Shown: in pieces, positions 12,660 to 25,700 of the stretch | Layout: every line of letters begins with the position of its first letter | How positions within the stretch are numbered: the first letter of the stretch is position 1 | Assembly: GCA_003254925.1 (NCBI GenBank) | Contig: QANZ01050028.1 | Location: 77,153-141,152, forward strand | From: Chamaecrista fasciculata | Lineage: Eukaryota > Streptophyta > Magnoliopsida > Fabales > Fabaceae | Length of the DNA: 64,000 nucleotides | Reading direction: 5' to 3' | Notes under the pieces: generated by a model | Told to the model about the DNA's origin: nothing | Seen by the model: only the letters and a program-made list of their open reading frames with translations | The model's database searches: none | Position numbers and translations under genes: made by a program

Positions 12660-12664
12660 GTGGG
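12660..12664. repeat. 5-bp target site duplication (right)
   Basis: GTGGG, identical to 7795-7799. Confidence 0.85.
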
Positions 12665-12712
12665 CTCCGAATGAATATCCGTTTTCAAAATTTTATTTTA
12701 AAACAAAATATC

Positions 12713-13043
12713 TTGAATTACATTATGTTATCCTGTTTTATGGATATATTTTACTTTGGTACCATGTTTTTTGAACCAATAACACTTTGATACCCTGTTA
12801 TTTCAAAAGTGACATTTTGGTATCATGTTCTTTGTCTCGTTAACAATTTGGTACCATGTTCTATGGACTGATTTTACTTTGGTACCCTGTTTTTTCACGA
12901 TTTGTTGTCATGTTCTATCTTTGTTATGGTACTAAAGTGTTAACAGTGCAAAGAACAGAGTACCAAAAGTATCAATTTTAAAAAAATATGGTACCAAAGT
13001 GAAATCGGTCCATAGAACAGGGTACCAGAGTGTAATTTACCCT
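12713..13043. mobile_element. Degenerate foldback MITE of TTTGGTACC units
   Basis: Both arms carry repeated units of the form ACTTTGGTACCATGTTC. The right end reads TGTAATTTACCC; the left end GAATTACATTATG is its degenerate inverse. Left phrases such as TTCTATGGACTGATTT reappear inverted on the right as AAATCGGTCCATAGAA. It is non-coding. Arms have diverged and no clear target duplication is visible. It lies about 50 bp from the gypsy insertion. Confidence 0.6.
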
Positions 13044-13419
13044 ATAATCAAATTACAATAACATTTTTTAAAAAAATTAACAAATGTCTAATATTATTAT
13101 CTCCATACAAATAATTTAATTTTGTTTCTACCAGTACCACTTATTTCTATATTTTTTTATTGCACGACTCTGAGATTTTTATTGTTAACTTCAAAATTAT
13201 ATATTATTAAGATATATATATATATATCTTTTGTTAATGCAAAAAATAAAAAAGATAGTTAAATAAAATATTACTTTTCAGTAATTATTATTTTAAGTTA
13301 AGATAAAATAATTCTTTTATGGTTTTATTAGTTTAAGATTTTAAAATATATTTGTATGTTCAGTTATGTGAAATTACTAAAATTTTATATAATTTTAAAA
13401 CTGACAAAAGTCTTCTTTG
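13044..13419. other. AT-rich intergenic DNA
   Basis: No gene supported. A (TA)n run lies near 13214-13227. Confidence 0.45.
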
Positions 13420-13662
13420 TACCCTCAAGGTATAGGGTAAGTTTCAATTATACTTCTAAGGTTTTTTGGGTTAATTATATTTGCATTTTTTTTTTACAAT
13501 TATACTCCCAATTTTGGATACAATTGACTTAAATGTGGAACATTGGAGATACAATTGATTGAAATGTGAAATATTGGAGGTATAATTAACTCAAATATGA
13601 AACATTAGGAGTACAATTGATCCAAAAAAAATTTGAAAGTACAACTAAAACTGACCTTGTAT
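13420..13662. mobile_element. Foldback MITE with a 31-bp internal tandem repeat
   Basis: Outer parts are inverted relative to each other (CAAGGTATAGGGTAAGTTTC on the left, the inverse of AACTAAAACTGACCTTG on the right). Inside are three 31-bp units beginning TACAATTGA or TATAATTAA at 13519, 13550 and 13581, plus a partial fourth at 13612. It is non-coding. A related fragment lies at about 4105-4230. Confidence 0.55.
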
Positions 13663-16224
13663 TGGTTAAATATAATCTATATATTCACCAATAAATGTTT
13701 GGTGCAGTGATAAATAATTAATTGTACCCCAGGTTGAGAGGCCTATATTCAAACCTTGGACTTGATATTGTTAAAAAGGTTTTGACTATTCTCTCCTATC
13801 CGAATAAGATTAATTCTCGTTTCAAATAGGTTAAAAATACTCATGATTAAAAAAAAATCTATGTATCCTTTGGAATTGTTCTTTTTCTTCTATAAAGACA
13901 AATGTGATAAATGATAATGGAGAGGCCAGAGATTCCAAAAAAAAATTGAGTTCTTAAATATTTTAACTCTTCATATCAAAACCTTAAAATCACATATATT
14001 GACAGAGAAAGACTTAAATAAAGTTTCTCTAAAAAAAATTATGTATAATCAATTACAATTAAAAATATTAAATATATTTTTACCATGATTAATCTTAAAA
14101 GAGAAATAGCATCTTAATTGTAAAAATATAATTTTTTTAATGAAGTAAAAATATGGAGTTAATTATTGGTTCATAATTAAAATAAAGTCAGACTGACTTG
14201 CTGGGGACGGCATCTTTCCTTTTTTTGATATATCAAATTAAAAGCGAGATAGTGATAGAGGATGGCGAGTTTAGAAACTCGAGCTTCCAACAATATTTGT
14301 CGGTTATTACATTGAGCTAATATTTGTGACATGCATGGTCTGAGAAATATTTGAAAGTTTTGTGATATTAAAATTTACCAATTAAATTATAATGAAGTAT
14401 GGGATTATTAAGTGTATAACGAGTAGATCTAGCATCACTTGAATGTTTTGATGGCTTCTTGATTGTTGAAACAGGTGACACTCTGAAACGTAGCACTGTC
14501 TATTAAAAACAAACATCTTATTTTTATCTTGATCTTTTGTACAACTTTTTATATATGTTAATGTTATAAAAATAATATATAAAATAGGTAAGAGATGGAG
14601 AAGTGTAAGAATAAAGACAATATGAGAAAAGAAAAATGATTATTCACTTGATGCAAGTACACACTCTCTATTTATAGGGTTATATAGGGTAACCTATAAC
14701 TATGAATTAGAAGAATTAATTATGATATATCATTTCTATTCAATAGTATTATTTTACAGGGGTTATGAGATTGTCATTAATTTGAGATTTTGAGAGTGTT
14801 AAGGACATCAACCAAAAAATTATTTTATAACACTCTCATTTGGATGTCCATTAACAAAAAAAAAATGTGTCTGATTAAAAATTTACTAGGAAAAATCCTA
14901 TGGGACAAAAACCTAGTTAAGAAAAAATAGTACATCATTATAATTATACTTCTATTATAAGTTGTCTCGTTAAAAACATTTGTTAAGAAAACCTAGTGGG
15001 ACAAAACTTTAACAAAGAAAAAAAATGCAATGTGTTTAGACTATGTGATGATTGTATCACTAAACAACTTTAGTCATCACATTCCAATTCTATGCACCAA
15101 CTTTTCAAAAAAATGTGTGGTTAATAATGTCTTAGTGAATAAATCTAATTAATTGTTGCTCGAACAAATTTATTCAACTTCTTTATCACCTTGAGAAGAT
15201 GATCACCAATAAAAAACAAGTCCAATAAAATATGTTGCGTTCTATCTCCTCAAACAATTTTTGGTTTTAAATTACTTATATTTACAATTCTTCATTCAAT
15301 TTAAAAAAAAATTAAAATTTTAAAAATCAATTATAAGAATAATCTCAACAATTCTAAAAAGGTCCTTACAATGCAGCACCACAATCACGCGGATGCCTTA
15401 TCATTTGGCCAAATTATTTACTATCCAGATTTAGTCATTATTATCTATAATTCTTTATAATCAAACATTTTAATATTAATTTATAAGTAGGTTATATTAT
15501 ATATATATATATTATATGAAGAAATATAGTTGATCATGGTTAATTGATGATTAAATTAATTACTATAAAGATGCAAATTACATTCAAAAAGGCAGAAAAA
15601 ATTTCTAAGGACCAAAAAATGTATACTTTTAGGAGTTTCTTCAATCATTAACTCTATAGTCCATACACTTCGAAAATAAAAAAATATACACAATCTTCAT
15701 CAAATAACAAAAAAATATTTCTTTATATTTGAAAAAAATTCTTTGTTTTTAATAAAATTACATATGATTAGGAATTACGGTGGTTAGGTGACCATATGAT
15801 TTACGCCAACCAACATCTGCATAGACACATTTATCCTTTGGCTATATTGGTTCCTCAATTGGTAACAAATCAGAACTGCTTTATTTTTGTAGACATCCGC
15901 AATAATAACTAAATAAATGTTTATTGAAGTATCATAAATGTTTTTTTAGGCAGTCACGCAACTTTATAATAAAATTATAAAATACTCCTGAAAAAAAAAT
16001 TATCATTTCTTAAAAAAAATTCCCAACTAAATTATTTACCAGACAATTTTTTCAATTTGCATTTCTTTTCAAATTAATCTTGTTTGATCAAAGTTTTCTC
16101 CAAAAATATGTCTATTTTAATAACCACTTGATTTAGCAAAATTAATCTAAATAATTTTTTTTTCCGAGAAAACAAATTTTGAATATAAATTAATATTAAA
16201 TTTTTTTTAATAGAATAATTATTT
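13663..16224. other. Gene-poor AT-rich DNA with one dispersed-repeat segment
   Basis: No gene is supported. At about 14640-15060 there is a non-coding segment with phrases such as TTTATAGGGTTATATAGGG and AGAAAACCTAGTGGGACAAAAC, a wording I recognise from widespread plant interspersed repeats; the order cannot be assigned. The rest is AT-rich with homopolymers. Confidence 0.4.
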
Positions 16225-16860
16225 TTTTCCTGAAACATAATTCATTCAAAAACAAGACAAAACCAAATATAATACAAGCGAAAACAAAGTAAAAATAGTC
16301 AATCTCTCCCTAGCATAAACAACAATACTAGACTGGATATCAACTGACGAAGGTGGGGGGTTTACAACCCATCAAAGAGGACTCATCCTCGTTTTAGACA
16401 AATTGGCAAGATAATCAACTGCTAAGTTAGCGGATCTAGGGATCCAACTAAAGCTACAACCATCTAAAAAACAAGAAACATAAATAAAGTCATCTAAAAG
16501 AGACAGACCCTTCCAAACAGGACAACAGGCAATCCCAATGGTTGTTTTAAAAAAGACATAAACAGACTCAAAGCAACAATAATAAGATAATAAAACGAAA
16601 CGACGTCATGGAAGAACACCAAAAAATCAGGACCAAACCAAGAAGCCGTTGTGGAAGCTCGAAGCCGCCGTGGAATGCCCAGTCCAAATTTTCCGCCACA
16701 TAACGCCGTCATGGAAGCCCTGATCCAGAACGTCATCGCCACAAAACTCTATAACCAGAGGGAGGGCCGCCACCGCTGAGACAATGACGACTCAAAGTTT
16801 CACTCAGAAAAATTCTCACGGCGGAGAGGGTTTTCTCTCACGAAGGAGAGGTTTTAGATT
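16225..16860 (-). mobile_element. Internally deleted LINE (5' leader joined to RNase H tail)
   Basis: On the minus strand a GC-richer leader (16860 down to about 16500, CTCTCCTTCGTGAGAGAAAACC) is followed, without any reverse transcriptase, by the end of a LINE RNase H: FSWIPRSANLAVDYLANL at about 16460-16400, the usual HxxRxxNxxADxLA position. The 3' end runs into a purine/A-rich stretch at 16240-16220. The whole is only about 630 bp, so most of the element has been lost internally. The 82-codon minus frame at 16494-16742 lies in the leader and is not a recognised protein. Confidence 0.55.
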
Positions 16861-19407
16861 CCTTTAATATATTTGACTATAAAATAACTTTGATAACTTT
16901 GATTAAAAATATTCAAATGATTGCATATAAAAATTGATTATTCACAAATTTAATTAAATACGTCACTATAATAAATTCTTTGGGAGTAGGGTTCCACATT
17001 CTGATATTATTCGGGAAAATAGCTTTAAATAAACCTAACTGACAGATAGCGACGAGTCTGTCTTGATAAATGCTTTAGTTTTATCACTTGATGTCTTTAA
17101 TCTTCACCCTCTTCATCCATTCATGATATACCAAGAAGTCAAGAACTTTGATGTTTTACATTTGGTTTATTATTGATTACAGCAAAATTTATTAACTTTT
17201 TAATTTAAAACAGTAACACCATATAGAAACTGCAAATATAATGTATAAGAATAAGAATAAGAGATAGAATTTGCTAAAAATACCACATTCTTATAAGAAA
17301 TCATGTTATTACTTTGGATGCGCAAGAAAAATTAAAGGGTCGATTTATGATATAACTTATTATATTCATGTAAAAGTGATGTGATAATGATCCAATAATA
17401 TTAAAACCATGAAAGTGTTGACATTTGAATCATTAAACTGAATGTTTTTTTTTTTNCTTCAAAAAAAATTTCAAAAAATTTTCAAAACAATTCCTTCTTT
17501 CTGCGATTTTTTTTTAAAATAGTTGCACGAGAGAAGTACTTGCAATTTTTCTCTATTTTCATTTTTTGTTTTCCAAATTTGAATAAATTAGATATATTTT
17601 TAGTCTCCCAAGTTTGGCAATAATTTTCTCTAGATCTAAGTCTGATTTACTCTTTATTTGTGAAATATTTATTCTAACATTATATCAAGTCAGACCTAAA
17701 TATCTATGCCGAAAAACTTTCGATCTAATATCAAATATATAAAGAAGTTTATATGTCATCTACATTTGTGAAAAAAACTACTTTTTTTGATATACATGAA
17801 ATATAATGATAAATGTTTTATTTTTTTTATACACTAAATGTTTTGCATATTTTTTTATAAAAATATCTATGAATATTTTTTATATAAGATTAGTTGTGCA
17901 TTTATTTAATTTTTTTAATTTAATAATATTTGCCGATTATTCTTCTTAGGATCAAATTTGAGGTTTTTGAATGATTTTACGCATCATTCAACTTTTTTGT
18001 AATAGGGTTTAATACTTTTTAAAAGAAAGAGTTAAAACAAATATATAAAAATTATGGAGACATCATAGGCCAAAAGGCCCACTTAGATTATTATTTGGGA
18101 CCAAAAAGGCCCACGTTGATTGAGAGAGTTCAAAATCATTTTTAAGGATGATGAGAATCTTCATATTTTCCTGAACAAAAAGGAAAAAAAGAAAGAGAAT
18201 CTTCATATTCTATAGGTATTTTTAAATTTATTCACTGGCCTCTGAGTTCAGGACCAAGTATAAAGAGAGTGGTACCAAATTCATATAAATACATATACGG
18301 TATGCATTATTATTTTTATTATATATATATATATTATATTTATATAAAATGTTAAAAAGGTAAGATAACTTTTTTCTAATGTAATATTATAATAGTATTT
18401 CTAAAAGTTTAGTCTAACACTAAAATCTGTAACTTCGAGATATGTATTGTTTTGATAAAACTTTAGGTGTGTCAAGATTTAATTTTATTTATTAATAATA
18501 TCAATTAAAAAATGATTCATCAATAATAATTTGTAATTTTAAGCTCATCGTAACATATTTGAAATGAGAAAGATATAATAAACTTTGTTCGTTTAGCTAA
18601 GAAACAAACAATCCATTTTTAGAGTTTAATTTGAATTTGAATTTATTTACTGACAGTCCCAATCAAAAAAAGAACGAAAAAACTCATAAAAAACATGTAG
18701 CTTGATATTTGTTGTAGTTTGAACTTGAAATGAAAAAATATGATCACATTCAGACGTTAGGACAAATAGGTGAAAATTTTGAAAAATATAAAATGTTTCC
18801 TTAAACCAATCAAGCCCTAAGGAAACATTTTATGTTTTTCATTTTCTATTTTCATTTATAGAATTCTATTTTCATTGCTAAAATTTTAATTTAACTAATT
18901 GAAGTATTGAGTGACATAATAACCCGAACGTTTAATTGATTTAATTACCAATTCGGTTATTAAAATATTGCAAAGCAGATAAATTTTTTTTTTAAACTTT
19001 TAAAACAACAACAACTTTTTATTTTTTAAGCGATGCTTTTGATTTTTTTTTAAAAAACTAAAATTAAAATTTTAACAATAGAATTAAGCAGGTCTCATTG
19101 CCTTTGCGCAAGTAGGGGCTAGGTCACATGGCAAAGAGGATGGTTGGGCTAATAAAGTGAAATCAGCTGTAAAAAACAAAATAAAAAAAAATAGGTTAAA
19201 ATTAAAAAAAAAATCATTTGAAAAAAATGCACGGACAAACAAAGCTATGAGATAGAAGTTGGAGCCAAAAGTCCAGCTCAAACTCAAAAGACCCAAGTTG
19301 TCTATTTTCAGTACCAATTTATAAATCACTTGATTTACTTGTATCGTTCAGATTATCATTTAATAATAATAATAAGAATAATAGTGGCCTAAAAAGAGTT
19401 TGATCAG
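16861..19407. other. AT-rich gene-poor DNA
   Basis: I see no supported gene, RNA or complete repeat. There is one ambiguous base at 17456. Short frames lack homology. Confidence 0.45.
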
Positions 19408-19595
19408 CCTCAATAGTCAATACCATTAATAGGGATAATGCCTCAATTGGTAGCCAGCTCTTATCTTTCTCAATCAAACATGTTAAGGGTAGTTGCAATT
19501 TGGTTGCTCATCACCTAGCTAAAGTCCATTTAGAGTCACAGTTTTATTTTGCTGAAAAAAAAATTACCCCACAATATCTTGCTACTTGTTTGTAA
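19408..19595 (+). mobile_element. LINE RNase H tail remnant
   Basis: A short plus-strand frame reads SIVNTINRDNASIGSQLL, then FSIKHVKGSCNLVAHHLA and ends at a TAA. This is the C-terminal half of a plant LINE RNase H, where the last catalytic Asp has become His (VAHHLA). Nothing of the reverse transcriptase is attached. Confidence 0.5.
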
Positions 19596-19924
19596 AATAG
19601 TTCTAATAAGTTTAGTTCTAAGTTTCTGGATATTTGGATTTGTGTTATCTTTTTTATAGGATTATTACCGCCGCCAATTGGTTGGTCTTCTTGCTTATAT
19701 TTTAACTTATATAAATAAATTTTAATTCGTTCACAAATCTCAATTTCCAAACAAAATTACATAACATATTTATATATAAAAAGTAGCTTCCACCATTTCT
19801 GGCCAAGCTTTTAATTTAACAAGTGATTTTCTAATCACCTAGCCAGATGGTGATTCTAAAAGTTCAAATATATTTATTCAATAATTTGGTGTATACATAT
19901 ATACTAAAAGGCTAATATCAATAT
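19596..19924. other. AT-rich spacer
   Basis: No feature supported between the two LINE remnants. Confidence 0.4.
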
Positions 19925-21815
19925 CGTGGTGGCGAAGGATATATTTCACAATTTTAAAAGGCTCAAAAGTAAAAGGGGGTTGTTTGCTGTGAAGATAGAC
20001 CTTGAGAAGATGTATGATAAAATGAAATGGAGTTTTTCGGAGAAGGTTATTGAGGAATGTGGGTGACCGGAGGATTTTAGAAGAATTGTGATGCAGTGTG
20101 TGGCTTCTGTTTCTACTAACATCATTTGGAATGACTTTTTTCACTGATGATTTTCTTCCTACTCGGGGGATTAGGCGGAGAGACCCTCTCTCTCCCTACT
20201 TTTTTGTTTTGGGTATGGAGAAGCTTTCTCATGTGATTATGAAGACCCTTCAACAAGGGGTTTGGAAGACTATCAGAATTGGCAGAAGGGGACCTGATAT
20301 CTCTCATCTTATGTATGTTGATGACCTCATTTTATTTGGAGAAGCTACTGGTAATCAAGCTACTGTAATGAAGAGCTGTCTTGATTTATTTTGCTGAATT
20401 TATGGCCAGAAGGTTAGTGAGGCTAAGTCTGGAATTTTCTTTTCTCCTAATGTTGTGCAGGAGGTAAGAGATAACATTTTTGGTGTTCTTAATATTGCTG
20501 AGAGAGTTGATATGGGTAACTATTTGGGAATTCCTCTAATTCAGGATAAATCTAAAATTAAGAACTATGGCTTTGTTCTTGACAGAGTGAAAAGGAGATT
20601 GTCGGGTTGGAAGAGAAGATGCTTCAGTGTGGCTGGAAGAACTAATTTAGTGAAGTCTGTGATAAGCTCTCTTCCTGTCTATCCTATGATGGCCACCAAA
20701 ATTCCTGCTTCTATTCTTGGTGAGATTGAGAGAGCTTTTATTTGGGGCCATGAGTTTGATGAAAGGAAGTACCATCCTATTGGGTGGATATCTATGGTGA
20801 AACCAAAGGAGTGTGGGGGTGTCGGTGTTAGAAACTTGAATTGTATGAATGAAGCTTGTCTTGCCAAGCTTATTTGGAGAATTTTTTCAGGTGAACAGGG
20901 GTTATGGGTGGAGGTCTTGAAGCATAGCTATAATAAAGGGGCTCAATTTGATTTTAGTGTCTCCAAGGGATCTAATTGCTCCCATCTCTGGAGTGATTTA
21001 GTGAGTATATGGAGTAAAATGGAGTGTTGGTGTGGCTGGGAAATTGGTGATGGCAGAAGAGTGTCCTTTTGGAAGGATAGATGGTTGGGGGATTTGCCTC
21101 CTTTATGTAGCTTCGTGAATGACCAGAGGTTAATTTTAAATGTAGATGCGAGGATAGCTGATATGGTGAGGGAGGATGGTAGTTGCAATATGATGGAGGT
21201 AAGGGATGTGATTCCTAATGATATCTTTGATTGGTGGCATGGTGTTTACCCTCATGTGGAGAATATGGGGGATCATGTTAAATGGCTGGAGAGCCGGGAT
21301 GGGAGCTTTTCTGTTAAGTCCTGTTATCAGGCTTTCATGGGAACTAAATTGGGCGAAAAAGATACCTTCTGGAAAGTTATTTGGAGTTGGAAAGGGCTGG
21401 AGCGTATTAAGTTCTTTTTGTGGATCGTTGCTCATGACAAGTTAAATACTAATGCAAGGCGTGCTAAATGGAGTGGGTGTTCTCCCTAAATGCCGTTAAT
21501 TTGATCAATGTGGCTAGTGTTGGTTCTGAGGTGAGATCCTTGAGGTTGTTGATAGGAATTCGTTCTTGGTTGAAGAGAGATCGGCAGATTAGGGTCATTC
21601 ATGTGTTTAGAGAAGGAAATCCTGTGGTTGACCATGTAGCTGGTTTTGGGATAAATATGTCTGAGCATTGGATTTCTTGGCATTGTCCACCTAGTTTTTT
21701 AGGTTTAGTTTTGTTTGAAGATGAGTGTGGGTTTGTTGTGCCCATGGATTTGTAATTTATTTTTTGTGTTTTGCTTGTGTTAGCCATTTAGGCCTCGTTT
21801 GTTATAAAAAAAGAG
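19925..21815 (+). mobile_element. 5'-truncated LINE with reverse transcriptase, pseudogenised
   Basis: An L1-type LINE. It starts inside the reverse transcriptase (KIDLEKMYDKMKWSF near 19995) and shifts frame to RRRDPLSPYFFVLGMEKL and the catalytic MYVDDLILFGEA (near 20310). A single TGA follows at 20395-20397, after which the same frame continues: GQKVSEAKSG, then 20455-21489 covers YLGIPL, the thumb region and FWKDRWLGD. The tail (frame 21468-21755) resumes in the second half of RNase H (IRVIHVFREGNPVVDHVAGF), so the zinc-binding segment and the first half of RNase H are deleted. It ends in a short A-run near 21808-21814. At least one frameshift, one stop and one deletion make it inactive. 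Confidence 0.88.
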
Positions 21816-22663
21816 TCACAATTCACAAAAGACAAAACCACTCTACAATTTTTTTACCAAAAAACAAACCTCTATACATTTGAACATTATGAGTATTAAA
21901 TCGTCTCTAAATTTTTAAGAAATTAAATTGTGTTAACAGTCGCAGAATTTTAAGTTAGGCGTAAAAAAATATTCATTAATTTTAAATTCTTCAAGAATTA
22001 TGAGTTTTATTTAGAATTCTTAAGTTTTTTTTTCGTAAAGAGAATCCTTGAGTTTTAAAAAAATAAGTCATTTAAAAGTTTCAAGTGAACAAAATTTCTT
22101 TTTCTTAATAAAAAAAGAGAGTCTATTTGTCTGATTTTAAAATTTATAGATATTAAATGAGCCAAGTTAAAAATTTTAAAAATCTATTTGTCAAGTTTTG
22201 AAATTCATAAATAATTTTTTGTTTTTAACCTAAAATTCAAAAAGTTTTAGTGTAATTTAGCCATTTAATTTTAAAAAGTGATAATTCTACCAAAAGAAGT
22301 GATAAAATATTTTTAAATTTTTTATTTCTGTATAAATAGTTTATTTCATAAAATTTTTATTTTAAAATATTGTACATTATAATTGTTATTATGTTTTATA
22401 TTAGTTCAAATTCAAAATCAGTTATTGTTGTAATTAATAGTAACAAAAAAATTATTTTGTTCATAAAAATTTTAATAAAAATAATATTTAATCACTCATA
22501 AAAATTTATATAATTTCTTATCCGAAAATATAAAATTTAAAGAAATTTTGTCTATCTTTAAATATTTTTAATTTTTAATATTGGCTTGCACGAAGAGGGA
22601 ATTATACTCATCACTCTCACACCCTTCTTCCTCCATTCTTCCCTCTTCCAGGCCTGCTAGTGA
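21816..22663. other. AT-rich DNA upstream of APC2
   Basis: Mostly AT-rich with poly-T and poly-A tracts. Base composition changes sharply near 22585, where a CT-rich leader of the APC2 gene begins. Confidence 0.4.
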
Positions 22664-22675
22664 TTTGGCGGCAAA
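22664..22675. promoter_or_regulatory. Palindromic E2F-like site upstream of APC2
   Basis: TTTGGCGGCAAA lies 87 bp before the APC2 start codon. Read from either strand it matches the E2F consensus WTTSSCSS (TTTGGCGG and TTTGCCGC). E2F-DP factors drive cell-cycle genes, which fits an APC/C subunit. That it is functional is inference. Confidence 0.45.
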
Positions 22676-22761
22676 TTTGACGCACGATTGATAATTCCCA
22701 TTTTCTCTCTTTTCTTGCTTCAACACCAACACAGCGTTTCGTTTCTTTGTCATCGCTGTTG

Positions 22762-25700
22762 ATGGAGGAATCGACCTCGCATTTCTGGAATTTAGGGGTT
22801 TTGGATGCTCTCTCCGATGATTCATTACATGCAATAGTAGACAGCTACAATGGCTTCTGTGCCGTCACGCAAACCCTTATCGCCGGTGCTGGCGACCTCT
22901 CTGTTGGTTCGGAGTTTGTAGCTCACGTTCGTGGCCTCTGCGAACATGGGTTGGAGTCACTGGTTCGAGATCACTTTCTCCAAGTGCTTGAGGTACAAAA
23001 GCTCGGGTTTTTGACTTTATGTTGTATAATCTATTGCTTCCATTGGATGATTTTCATGTGAAGTTTGAAATTTTGAATTCATTTGGTGGCAGGAAACATT
23101 TGAAAGAAATGGAGCATCGAAATTTTGGATGCATTTTGATTCTTACAGTCATTTTGCGGATTTGAAGAAGGATAATTATGATATCGATGTGTGTTCCTAT
23201 AAACCTTACTGGATGTTTCAATTTTTTTATGCTTTGTTTAGACATTGTTCTGCTGAATGTGTTAATGGTATGACTGTTTTAAACAGATTGATGCGGATGA
23301 GATTCAGCGAGTTTTGTGTAACGCTTTGGAAGAAATCTCCTTGGAGAAACAGTATCAGGAGAAGTGCTTATTCATGTTGGTCCATGCTTTACAATCTTAT
23401 AAGGATCAGATATCAGGGGAAAGGCATAACTTCGAAGCTGACAGAGATTACCTTGCCTCAAAATATCAGTTGATTGTCTCCTCTGTGCTTATGGCTTCGC
23501 TTCCTCGCCATTTTCCTGGTACCTAAACTGTTTCTATTGTTTAAATATTTGCCATCCTTATCAAGTTCGGACTTGTCATTTCCTATTATTAGAGAATGAC
23601 TACGCATCTGCTAATTAATAACAGTAGTAATTCATCATTAGGATGTAAATTTCCTTTCTATTTCTGTAGACTGATTAGGGAAAATAACTTTTGTTTTGCA
23701 CGACCTTTACACATAAGATAAATATATTCTCTGGCCATGTAAGACTTAACTAATTATCCATACAAAAACAAAAGTTTTTACAAATATCATAAATATACCA
23801 TTTTGATAATGAAGTTAAAATTATATATTAATGGATGCATGCTCAACTTGGATGATAATAGATGCAATTTTGCCAAGAGTCGGATGCTATCTTATGTTCA
23901 TCATTTTACCCCTCAATATTGTTGTCTTTTAATGAATTGGTTATTTAAAAAACTTGTGGATATTTACTGATAGAGACAACGAGCAAACAATGTTTTGTAC
24001 TTGCTTGCTTTACTTGTGGTATCTTTTCCCACCAATCTTAGTTTCTGCCATTTGCCAAATACTTCCTTGAGGTTTTTCTGTTATTAGCTCCCACAGAGAA
24101 GTAGTTTGTAATGCAATGTAACAGTTTTGGCCCAATATCTCCTTTGACCTTCTAGAAGTATCCTTGTTTCATAAAATTTATTTTCTATCTGTTTTAGTTC
24201 CTTATTTATTGATAAGCTTATAATTTTCTTTTACTTTTATCTAGCCTTGTATGCTTGATTTTATTTTCCTTTTCTGTTATTAGTGATACTGCATTGGTAT
24301 TTTAAAAGTAGACTGGAGGAGTTGAGTACAATCATGGCTGAAGAGTTCAACGGTGATGCATCTCAGAATAAGGATGACATGGATTTAGATGAAAAGGGAA
24401 AAGTCTGTACTAAAGCTGGTGCAATGGATGTTGATGATTGCTTTAACCACAGTAGATTCTCAGAAAACAGTAGATTGGTGAAGAACATAGGGAAGGTTGT
24501 TCTTGATCTTAGAAGTCTTGGATTTACTTCTATGGCTGAAGATGCTTATGCTTCAGCCATCTTCTTACTTCTAAAAGTAAGCACTATTTGCCCTTTGTGT
24601 TTTTTTTTTTTAAAATCTTAGGTATGTGTCTTTGTGTGGATTTAATCAATGGGTGACATTAAATATCTTTTTCTGGTCCGAATGACAGGCAAAAGTACAT
24701 GATCTAGCTGGTGACGAGTTTAGGAGTTCTGTTTTACAGTCAATTAAAAGTTGGATACAGGTTTGTAAAGCATACAAGTTCATTCATATATATCTAAAAT
24801 GTGCTTCCTTGTGGAAAATGAAGGTGATAGGCTATATACAGTCTGTAATTTCCAGCATATGCCTTGTCATTCTTTCATTTTAACTAGTTGGAACTCATAA
24901 TACTCTATATTGATTCTTCTTTACCTTTCAATTAACACATCATGGTTATATGTTCTCTTGTCAATTTCAGACATGTCCCCACTTGCTTCTCCTTTTGTCC
25001 AATTTACTTTTCTTGTCTTTTCTCCCCTCAAATGCACCAAATCTTTTGCACGTATGCATATTTGATTCCAGAATTACCTTAGCCGGTGAATGTACCTGTT
25101 CCTTTGAGTAAATGTCTTAATTCATGTTTTCAGCTTATGCAAACTTACTATACTATTTTTTTTCCATGTTGATGCTTAAGCTTTCCTTTTCAATGCATTC
25201 AGCATAGTAGCCTTGTAGGATATGCATGTCCGCAATAAAGGATAAAGGAATGCCTGTTTGTTTTATGAGTATCTTTCTTCTGTATAGAACTTCAAAACAC
25301 TTCCGTATTTGATTATGCCAACTGTAATTCTATAATGCATAACATGGTTACTCCAAGATTACTTGGCCATAAAGAGAAAAACCCAGAGTGGCTGCTTGAA
25401 GTAAGTTTGTCCTCCTTTTCTTACACTTATAACTAGATAGTATACATTAACAAAGCGGTTTCTGGTATTAAAAAATAAACTACGTTATTGTTTTGGAAGC
25501 TATGTTATGTCACTATGACATTAAGCCAATTAAGTTTGTATTTTGTCTTTTGTCTTTTCACTACTCTTATTTGTGTTCCAATTAATATTTGTAAACATTA
25601 CATGCAATCAAAACTCTCTCAGTTTATATTTGTAATTGTGACTATGGTTATTGCCATTTTAAGTTAGTTTTATGGTGCTTCCCTCCACCCAATTGGCATT

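Noticed and set aside
22747-22761. TTG-initiated extension of APC2
   Set aside because: A non-ATG codon; the ATG at 22762 gives the N terminus expected from orthologues.
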